Part shown: positions 59,401-64,000 of the stretch, one piece after another
Layout of the letters: each line of letters starts with the position of its first letter
Position numbering within the stretch: position 1 is the stretch's first letter
Assembly: GCA_030407085.1 (NCBI GenBank)
Contig: CM059582.1
Coordinates: 15,667,501 to 15,731,500, forward strand
Length of the DNA stretch: 64,000 bases
Direction of reading: 5' to 3'
From: Trichopria drosophilae
Taxonomy: Eukaryota; Arthropoda; Insecta; Hymenoptera; Diapriidae
Notes under the pieces: generated by a model
The model's database searches: none
The model's input: the letters and a program-made list of their open reading frames with translations, nothing else
What the model was told of the DNA's origin: nothing
Made by a program: the position numbers and the translations under genes

Positions 59401-60321
59401 TTTACTTTCTTAAGTTATTTATATCGAAACAAGAGCTGTATTTGGTCTTTCGTTATAAATCTTAAGACATATTTCAGTCACCACATTTTTAATTTGCCTT
59501 TCAAATAAAATATCTGTATACATTTTTCGTCAAGTACATTTTTAAAATTGTAATTTTCAACTCATACAGATTTGCGATCGTATACGTCAGTCAGCCCAAG
59601 GAACGAAACGTCGCGTATTCATAATTGAAACCATGGGTGGATTCTGCGGCTACTTAGCCACAGTTGCTGGTTTGGCCGGAGGAGCTGACGCTGCCTACAT
59701 CTTTGAAGAGAAATTCAACATAAAAGACCTAAACCAGGACATTATAGCAATGGCTGCCAAGATGTCCGAAGGCGTTCAGCGAGGTTTGATTCTCAGAAAC
59801 GAGAGTGCAAATTCAAATTACAACACAGAATTCATGCAGCGACTCTTCAGTGAAGAAGGTAAAGGCCTATTCAGCTGCAGAATGAACATCATCGGTCACA
59901 TGCAGCAGGGTGGTTCTCCTACCCCATTCGATCGAAACTTGGGAACCAAAATGGGTGCTAAAGCCGTCGAGTGGCTGACGGAGCAATTGAAGAAGTGTAC
60001 AAACGCCGAAGGAAAGACTGTTACCACTGGGCCTGAAACAGCCGTGATGCTGGGAATCGTTAGGCGCCAATACAGATACACCCCGTTCATGGACCTGAGC
60101 CAAGTTACTGATTTCGAGTAAGTATTAATATTGGTAATTATTGTCGAACATTGTGTCAAATTAATATTTATTTTAGGCACCGCATTCCCACGTATCAATG
60201 GTGGATGAAGCTCCGTCCACTCTTAAAAGTTTTAGCCAAGCACGAATCTACGTACCAAGAGGAAGGTCTTTACATCACAGTCGAAGAGATGGATGCCGAT
60301 AACGATGCTCCATTGGTGTAG
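41427..60321 (+). CDS. Pfk: 6-phosphofructokinase (glycolysis)
   Basis: Exons join in frame: 41427-41520, 41574-41725, 41795-41984, 42054-42264, one of 42423-42531 or 45994-46102, then 46655-46843, 46918-47108, 47206-47281, 51564-51665, 51741-51947, 52034-52186, 59570-60117, 60177-60321. They give 788 residues, a usual insect length. The enzyme phosphorylates fructose 6-phosphate with ATP in the cytosol, the main control step of glycolysis. The N-half is catalytic: GGDSQGMNAAVR at 27-38, GGDGSLTGA at 120, SIDND with catalytic Asp169, MGRHCGYLA, FIPE with sugar-binding Glu235, [13 protein letters not shown]. The C-half is the diverged regulatory copy: [17 protein letters not shown] where the N-half has [41 protein letters not shown]. 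Protein start [10 protein letters not shown]. The last large intron (52187-59569) and the 3.4 kb and 4 kb introns are full of repeats. Confidence 0.96.
42423..42531 (+). CDS. Pfk: Pfk alternative exon 5a (GC donor)
   Basis: This 109-nt exon completes Gly216 and encodes residues 217-252, beginning [20 protein letters not shown]. The acceptor is GGCTAG|G. The donor is CAG|GCATGT, a non-canonical GC donor, as no GT lies at the right place. It has the same length and phases as 45994-46102. Joining both or skipping both would shift the frame, so exactly one must be used. The two exons encode 25 identical residues of 36. Both keep the sugar-binding Glu of the FxPE motif but differ around it. Confidence 0.9.
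43235..43498 (+). mobile_element. TA-MITE family B
   Basis: The ends are CAGTGGCCCTCCCC and GGGGAGGACTATTG. TA flanks at 43233-43234 and 43499-43500 fall inside the CAG-TA-GTCC terminus of the host family A copy, so this insertion is younger than the host. The word TTATTTTAA (here ATATTTTAA and TTAATTTAA) sits at the family positions, with GAAGATGGCGGC between. A second copy is at 54292-54585. Confidence 0.85.
43518..43787 (+). mobile_element. TA-MITE family C
   Basis: The ends are CAGTAGGCCCCGTCC and GGGCGGGGAATACTG, with TA at 43516-43517 and 43788-43789. The word is TAAGTTATA, seen here as TAAGCTATT, AAAGTTATA and ATAACTTAG. CAAAATGGCGGAC lies between the first two. The copy at 53126-53399 is better preserved. 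Confidence 0.85.
43866..44095 (+). mobile_element. TA-MITE family D
   Basis: The ends are CAGTAGACCCCTCT and GGGGGGACTACTG, with TA at 43864-43865 and 44096-44097. The word is TAAGTCATA, repeated at least five times on the proper strand for each end. CAAGATGGCGGCGCC sits in the 34-bp spacer. No ORF. Confidence 0.85.
44202..44767. mobile_element. Foldback MITE with about 116-bp inverted arms
   Basis: TAATTTTCTTTTCTATAGTA at 44202 and the rest of its arm to 44317 (ending GATATC) are inverted almost perfectly at 44652-44767. The loop is AT-rich and has no ORF. It is the fourth insert in the family A copy and of a different type from the CAGTRG elements. RNA from this intron would fold into a long near-perfect stem. 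Confidence 0.85.
45229..45620. mobile_element. CCCAGATAG element, copy 2 (uninterrupted)
   Basis: The left end CCAGATAGTAACGTGAGTCT is inverted at the right (GAGACTCACGCC...GCTATCTGG). Inside, TCATAAATGAG and ACTCTCATTTATG-type words (ATAAATGAGA, TCTCATTTATG) recur in both orientations, again a word-iterated interior. It lies 374 bp before Pfk exon 5b. Confidence 0.75.
45994..46102 (+). CDS. Pfk: Pfk alternative exon 5b
   Basis: This 109-nt exon has acceptor TTACAG|C and a weak donor CAG|GTTCGC. It encodes residues 217-252, beginning [20 protein letters not shown]. It matches exon 5a in length, phase and 25 of 36 residues. Its third codon positions are much more GC-rich than those of 5a. In vertebrate PFK the equivalent block also reads ..FIPE.., so 5b looks nearer to the ancestral wording. 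Alternative exons are known in the Drosophila Pfk gene; exact equivalence is not checked. Confidence 0.92.
47317..47363 (-). repeat. tRNA-Lys-like 5' half
   Basis: On the minus strand CCCGGCTAACTCAATCGGTA followed by GAGCAGC matches the acceptor/D-arm half of a tRNA-Lys, with an A box TAACTCAATCGG. After that the similarity stops, and there is no anticodon arm or B box. It is probably a truncated SINE head in a Pfk intron. Confidence 0.55.
47459..47725. mobile_element. CCCAGCAAACG element
   Basis: The left end CCCAGCAAACGAAGAATGAT and right end TTTTTCATTTGCTGG are inverted. The interior iterates GAAGCATTGAAAT, GAAGCATTCAGAG, GAAGCATTCAAGA and the inverse AATGCTTC. The terminus is that of the 31772 and 35869 elements but the internal word is different. 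Confidence 0.6.
47934..48591. mobile_element. piggyBac-type MITE with TTAA duplication
   Basis: TTAA (47930-47933) precedes CCCATTAACGCCTGAAAT. The inverse ATTTCAGGCGTTAATGGG is followed by TTAA (48592-48595). A TTAA duplication with CCC ends is the piggyBac signature. The imperfect inverted arms extend about 220 bp (for example TCAAGATTCCGAGGTC at about 48039 and its inverse at about 48460). There is no transposase. It lies in the Pfk intron before the microexons. Confidence 0.85.
48721..48914. mobile_element. Short foldback MITE
   Basis: AAGGCCGGGGAACAAAGTTC at about 48723 is inverted at about 48888-48914 as GAACTTTGTTCCCCGGCC. The arms continue for about 60 bp (CCGAAAGGCCAAAATTTCGA and its inverse), leaving a loop of about 65 bp. 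Confidence 0.7.
51246..51272 (+). CDS. Pfk: Candidate Pfk microexon (27 nt)
   Basis: CTCCAG|GAAAAC...ACTAAG|GTAAAC brackets 27 nt encoding ENNGPTLTK in phase 0 on both sides, so inclusion leaves the frame open. It would lengthen the linker between the catalytic and regulatory halves, right after ..VEIDANK. The acceptor has only a modest pyrimidine tract. It is plausible but not proven. Confidence 0.45.
51397..51417 (+). CDS. Pfk: Candidate Pfk microexon (21 nt)
   Basis: A long pyrimidine tract (CCTTTCCTTTTTTTCTC) and TCTTAG precede 21 nt encoding QFTMCGQ, followed by the strong donor GTAAGT. It is in phase 0 on both sides. It lies 124 nt after the 27-nt candidate and would be an alternative or additional linker piece. 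Confidence 0.5.
52841..52965 (+). repeat. TA-rich low-complexity repeat
   Basis: Degenerate TATATAATTATATA and ACAATTATAT words alternate over about 120 bp in the large Pfk intron. No terminal repeats or ORF. Confidence 0.6.
53126..53399 (+). mobile_element. TA-MITE family C, well-preserved copy
   Basis: TA flanks at 53124-53125 and 53400-53401. Ends are CAGTAGCCCCCATCC and GGGCGGGGCCTACTG. Left: word TAAGTTATA, 34-bp spacer with CAAAATAGCGG, then GAAGTTATA. Right end read inward: TAAGCTATA, 6 bp, AAAGTTATG, 9 bp, AAAGTTATA, 14 bp, AAAGTTATG. Confidence 0.88.
53457..53758 (+). mobile_element. TA-MITE, relative of family F, with 17-G tract
   Basis: The ends are CAATAGAACCCTTC and GAGGGGTCCTATTG, with TA at 53455-53456 and 53759-53760. 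The word is TTATTTTAA. Near the left end the copies are 9 and 14 bp apart; near the right end 34 bp apart with CAAGATGGCACC between. An unbroken run of 17 G at 53665-53681 marks recent slippage and is a likely assembly or replication trouble spot. Confidence 0.85.
53880..54095. repeat. CCGCCAT / ATAATCAGCGACC dispersed repeat, two units
   Basis: Two units about 125 bp apart each contain a CCGCCAT-type word, TGAATTTGG and TAATCAGCGACC (at about 53945 and 54066). The same string occurs at about 50117, 50228, 58208 and 58328 and inverted at about 20226. No coding frame. Confidence 0.6.
54292..54585 (+). mobile_element. TA-MITE family B, well-preserved copy
   Basis: TA at 54290-54291 and 54586-54587, ends CAGTGGCCCTCCCC and its exact inverse. 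The word TTATTTTAA is at 54306-54314, and TTATTTTAC at 54349-54357 after a 34-bp spacer with AAGATAGCGGC. From the right end inward it reads TTATTTTAA, 9 bp, TTATTTTAA, 14 bp, TTATGTTAA. Confidence 0.9.
55345..55400 (+). repeat. TTG-rich microsatellite
   Basis: Interrupted TTG/GTT triplets (TTGTTGTTGTTATTGTTGTT and later TTGTTGTTGTTG) in the large Pfk intron. Confidence 0.75.
55700..56880. repeat. Minisatellite bracketed by telomere-like CCCATAAAC tracts
   Basis: Degenerate AACCCTAAA / CCCATAAACC words occur at 55700-55775 and again, same orientation, at 56728-56870. Between them lie about 300 bp of mixed composition (a short open frame at 55828-56049 without recognised domain) and the 46-bp minisatellite. 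The tracts read like an eroded CCCTAAA-type array, not the TTAGG array usual for insects. Confidence 0.5.
56098..56557 (+). repeat. 46-bp minisatellite, 10 copies
   Basis: Ten head-to-tail units start at 56098 and every 46 bp after it, ending at 56557. Each reads TCAAYCTTACGTTGGCGGAG then GGAACAAACATCCCCGCCAG then GTCTCG. Units differ by only 0-4 bases, so the array is young. Within each unit TGGCGGAGGGA pairs with TCCCCGCCA, giving ten equal hairpins. The open frames across it arise because 460 bp of repeat lacks stops, not from coding. It lies in the large Pfk intron. Confidence 0.95.
57746..58895. mobile_element. piggyBac-type MITE, 1.15 kb
   Basis: The left arm CGCGTTTCCGCCTGAAATG and about 45 further bases (to ..CACATTCCTTATA) are inverted at 58833-58895, ending CAGGCGGAAACGGG before TTAA (58896-58899). 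The left TTAA has decayed to ATAA. The interior holds the CCGCCATTTTG cluster. It resembles the 47934 element in type, not in sequence. Confidence 0.75.
58155..58440. repeat. Tandem CCGCCATTTTG / AGCGACCCAGAAA units
   Basis: Two full units of about 120 bp and a partial third share GGATCCGCCATTTTGAATTT, TAATCAGCGACCCAGAAA (or TCATCAGC..) and GTTTCAGATCGATCAAGCA, then CATTTCGGTCCGCCAT. The minus-strand ORF across it follows from the lack of stops in the unit. It is inside the 57746-58895 element. Confidence 0.75.
59008..59259 (+). mobile_element. TA-MITE family G
   Basis: TA at 59006-59007 and 59260-59261. Ends are CAGTGGTCCCTCCC and GAGAGGGTCTACTG. The word is ATAGTGTCG. At the left it repeats 18 bp later. 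At the right, inward, ATAGTGTCA is followed after 34 bp by TTTATGTCG. It lies 310 bp before the penultimate Pfk exon. Confidence 0.85.
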
Positions 60322-61171
60322 ATCACTTTTAGTAAACATGTGCCTCTTGCACTAGTGGAAACTAGCCATAGGCGCTGGTTCGTCAAAACATAACGCAGTA
60401 TTTTACTTCCTTTTACTACGACTCGGCTTTGAGACTTTGTGCGAGAAAGAAGCATGTACGAGTTGAGCGAATGAATGAATATATACAAGCAAGAACTAAA
60501 CCAGTCGTTTTTAAAATGGAAACGTATAGGCAAATATTTTTAAAGATGAAGAGCTGGTAACTTCGTCTCCAATTAATACAATACATACGTTCGATGTTTT
60601 CTCGGCAAATGTATTTTAGCAAATTATTAACAAAGTTGGACAAACGATACGAATGGAAGGACGTCGGAGAAGAGTTACATCCTTTTTCACTGAGGATCAT
60701 TTGAGGCTATAAACGGCTGTTTCGCGTCTACCTCAAAAGTCGACCAGTTTCGAAAGAGGCTACATGTACTCGAATTATGTCCGTGTTCATAGCGCTTTTA
60801 GTATGACAGAATCGCTGGGCGTTAATAGTGTCGCGAAGAAAGTTCCTGTAAGACGATAGATGTTTTTATATATACGGTTAGGGAATTAGTACAAATGCCG
60901 TATGTGTATATTCATCTATTTTCACGTTTAATTTGTAGATACGGAATGAAACGAATTTGACAAACTTTCGCTCGAAAGAATGTCTTTTATGTGAATGCTG
61001 CAAGATTTTTAAAATTCAGTCGGAGTTGGAGTGGTTTTGTTTGTTTTTAGATGAAGGATTTTATTACTAATTATGATGCGAAAACTAGCCTAAATTTCTC
61101 GAACACGAAAAATGTTAAACTAATTATTAATGATACAATAAAACAATTGCGATGACGAAGTTTACAATAAA
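60322..61171 (+). terminator. Pfk 3' UTR and polyadenylation signals
   Basis: The 3' flank contains AATAAA at 61137-61142 and 61166-61171. The second is followed by a GT-rich GTGTGTTTTT, the usual downstream element. The 3' UTR is then about 0.85 kb. No ORF of note lies in it. Confidence 0.6.
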
Positions 61172-62536
61172 GTGTGTTTTTATTACATTTTCCTAATATA
61201 AGTTTTGTCTTAGCGCTGTGGTGGATTGTTTCTCTCGGTAAAAGGGTTTTTTTGCATGACTAAGTCTAAAATGATGATTTGTTTGCTACTTAAACAAACT
61301 TTAAGTGCGTGATAAGTTTAGACGCTTCGAACACATGCTACGATTCCAAAAATACGAATCATGATTTAAGTTTCATTCTCGATAGTACCAAATTCTTCAA
61401 AATTTGTTCTTATGTTTCTAAAGTTGATCAATATGTTACTTTCGTTAACAATTGTACATAGATTAAATGAAATAACAAAATTTACTAAAGTTACAAAAAT
61501 TATTCGGCTACACATCAATTACGAATTCAAAAACATTCAAAATGGTAAAAATCAAGATTAAGAAATTATTAGATATGCTTACTTACCTTTTATCTGCTTT
61601 GAATTTTCGTCAGACGATTTTGGTGTCTGTAATCTTCGTTTCCAATTTTACAAAAATCTCTTGTGCAACAAAAAATCACAAACTGTTTCATATTTGTTTC
61701 ATTCCTGTTCCGTTACTGTTTCGTTATAACCCGAGAGGAAAAATTATTACCGAAAAGTAAAATTTGCATTAAAATACGTAACGATTCTTGAAACATTCAA
61801 AAACTCAAAAAAAAGCACAAAAGGAATACATATTCCAGAGTGCACATTTTGGATTTTAAAATTTTTTGGAATTTGAGGAAGTGATCGACGAATCACAATT
61901 CAGAACAAAGAAAGCGCGCCAATAATTTCCCGCGATTTTTGAATTCTCAATATATAACGAAAGTATTTTAAAAATTAATTTCATTCTGCTAAATTTTTAA
62001 TTTAATATTAAGTGTTTATTACATTGACGACAGTTTTTTTGTTAATAAATAATCAATCAAGAATTTTTTTAATTAAAATGGGTATAAATTTTGTATGTTA
62101 GAATTGAGGTTAGGTTGTATACAATAGAAATGTAAACAGAAGGTAAATGTTGGTTTAAAAGGTTTAAAAAGTGTAATGAATTAGTAATGATGTAGAAATA
62201 AACTTATTTTTAAATTAATTTCAATATTTAGTGTTTTAAAAAATGTTTTTGGTTATAAAAAATGCGACGTATTGTGTATTCAGTATCGGTAGAAGTTGAA
62301 GAAGTGTTTTTCTGTTGAAAATTGTTTAATATTTAGGTAAGTAAATTAAAATTTGTATGTATTAAAGTAGTTAACATTTAATTAATTTTTAGGTCATATT
62401 TAAATACTTTTTAAAATTTTCATATAACCATTTGTATTGTATTAATGTTTGACTATCGATAACACTAATAAAAGTTATTGAATTACAAACGTTATATATG
62501 ATTATTGTTGATAATAATAAAGTAGAAACTCTTATA

Positions 62537-62786
62537 CAGTAGGACCTCTCTTATTCGAACCTCTCTTATTCTAATTGCCTTTCTTATTCTAATTGTCCAG
62601 CCTCTATTATTCTAATCGTTCCCCCACAAGTCTTCTCCCACTATCACACGAAAAGTCAACGAAAAATATTGTCCACGAATCACAAGCTCGCAAGCAAAGT
62701 AAGTGGGGGTAAGGGGAAAATTAGAATAAGAGAGGTCGGCACCATCTTGAAAAACTTTACTAATTAGAATAAGAGAAGTTCTACTG
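62537..62786 (+). mobile_element. TA-MITE family F, full copy
   Basis: TA at 62535-62536 and 62787-62788. The left end is CAGTAGGACCTCTC, then TTATTCGAA, 6 bp, TTATTCTAA, 9 bp, TTATTCTAA, 14 bp, TTATTCTAA: four words at one end. The right part matches 32299-32492 almost base for base, including AAAAATATTGTCCACGAATC. The 32299 copy has lost the three inner left words. Confidence 0.9.
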
Positions 62787-63214
62787 TACTTTAGTATATT
62801 AAACTTTAAATAGTAAAATTTTATTATAAATTAATTATGTTTTAAATATAATAAAAAGTTAAAAGTAAAAAAAATGTATGTACAATTGTTTTTCTAATTC
62901 ATATGGAAAAAAATGGTAGAGTACAATTTGTTTTTTATTCGATGTGTATAGTCGTATATGATGCTAATAAATACTTTAATGAATAAAATGGAAAGGGCGA
63001 CTTGAAACAGAGAATCTCATGAGAAATTGAAACAAGTACCTTATACACGGAAAAATTTTTGGAGGCGCAGCTCCTCTAAACTATCCTCCTGACTTTATTC
63101 AACTTATTCAAATTTATTAAAAAACGAGTTACGCCAATTATTTCTTACTCTTGAAGTGCTGTATAAACCAAAAAAATACGTCCCACTAAAATAATTTTTT
63201 ATGATTTTGAACAG

Positions 63215-63553
63215 GAAAAGTTAAAAGTTTTATAGAATTACTCATATACAGTAGACCCTCCTATAATGTCGCCCTCCCATAATGTCGCTCTCTAGAAATC
63301 CTCTGATAGTGTCGCAGTAAGTTCCTCCAATAGTGTCGCATTAGGCTCCCCACCACTTAACCGGTAACAGCTATAATATCTGTCAACCAAAATGAAAAGT
63401 TAAAAGTTCTGTAGAATTACTCATATACTATAGACCCTCCCATAGTGTCCCTCTCTAGAAATCCTCTGATATTGTCGCAGTAAGTTCCTCCAATAGTGTC
63501 GCATTAGGCTCCCCACCACTTGACCGGTAACAGCTATAATATCTGTCAACCAA
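63215..63553 (+). repeat. Tandem duplication of a family G MITE end, 179-bp unit
   Basis: The unit starting GAAAAGTTAAAAGTT at 63215 is repeated from 63394 with about 10 differences. Each contains CAGTAGACCCTCC (second copy CTATAGACCCTCCC), two to four ATAGTGTCG words and GCTCCCCACCACTT. Because AT-rich flank is included in the unit, the duplication happened after insertion. The opposite end of the MITE is missing. Confidence 0.8.
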
Positions 63554-63969
63554 TCCTTATTCTGTCAATATTGTTTCGTTTCATAATTACAAATATCCAT
63601 GTAACATTTTTAGACTCTAAAATAGTTTAAAAGATTTAAAAAATAATTGTACAAAATATTAATTTTAACAACCATATGAATGAATTTTTCAAGCTTTGAG
63701 ATGATTTTAGCGCCTGGAAATGTTACATGGACATTTGTAATGATGAGCCGAAACAAAATTAACATAAAATATTCTTTTTTTTATGTTTGATCTCATTTTA
63801 TTAACTTAATTATGTTTTTATTGTATTTGCTCCCGACTTTGGTGGAGAAGCTCCCACGAAATTTGTTCAGTGTAGTTGTCGTAAATATACATTATATACA
63901 TCTATTAGTCATACAAGTAATGTACGGAATACATAAAGTTTTATTACATGAAAGAAAATAATTTAATAG

Positions 63970-64000
63970 CCCAGTAAACGAAAACGAATAGAAAGTTAAA
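63970..64000 (+). mobile_element. CCCAGTAAACG element, left end (cut by window edge)
   Basis: CCCAGTAAACGAAAACGAAT matches the terminus of the elements at 31772 and 35869. The rest lies outside the window. Confidence 0.5.

Larger units (their letters stand above)
61172..64000. other. Intergenic DNA downstream of Pfk
   Basis: AT-rich, with two MITEs (62537-62786 and 63249-63553) and the start of a CCCAGTAAACG element at 63970. The short ORF at 61542-61760 has one hydrophobic stretch but no homologous look or start context, and I do not call it a gene. Confidence 0.5.

Overview
The window is a 64 kb piece of an AT-rich, intron-bearing animal nuclear genome. It is almost certainly an arthropod and most likely an insect: the PFK, METTL13 and SUCO proteins have insect-like lengths, there are insect-style mariner, hAT and piggyBac relics, a Penelope relic and a short TTAGG run. 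Hymenoptera is my guess, held weakly. There are no bacterial operons, rRNA genes or CRISPR arrays.

Layout. (1) 1-14.2 kb is gene-poor. It holds one well-supported internal exon of a minus-strand membrane protein (2795-2962), tRNA-like fragments, CTCF-like motifs and AT-rich DNA. (2) 14.2-22.2 kb (+) is a complete SUCO/Slp1-like gene: signal peptide, SUN-like domain, coiled coil, transmembrane helix, basic tail. (3) 22.2-27.7 kb is the space between two convergent genes. It holds MITEs and a 5'-truncated non-LTR retrotransposon with a perfect 16-bp target duplication. (4) 27.7-34.0 kb (-) is a complete METTL13 (eEF1A methyltransferase) gene whose 3.9 kb second intron is packed with transposon relics. 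(5) 34.0-40.3 kb is intergenic repeats, including a Penelope GIY-YIG remnant inserted in another repeat. (6) 40.3-61.2 kb (+) is a complete 6-phosphofructokinase gene with a likely TATA/Inr promoter, a 5' UTR exon, two mutually exclusive 109-nt exons and two in-frame candidate microexons. (7) 61.2-64 kb is intergenic MITEs.

The genes are unrelated housekeeping functions: an ER membrane scaffold, methylation of an elongation factor, and glycolysis. The most unusual material is repetitive. At least seven short TA-flanked element families share one architecture: a CAGTRG terminus; a family-specific 9-bp word at fixed spacings (34 bp at one end; 6, 9 and 14 bp at the other); and a YY1-like AAGATGGCGGC motif at a fixed place. 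The word itself differs between families. Several are nested inside one another within the intron that separates the two alternative PFK exons, giving a readable insertion order.
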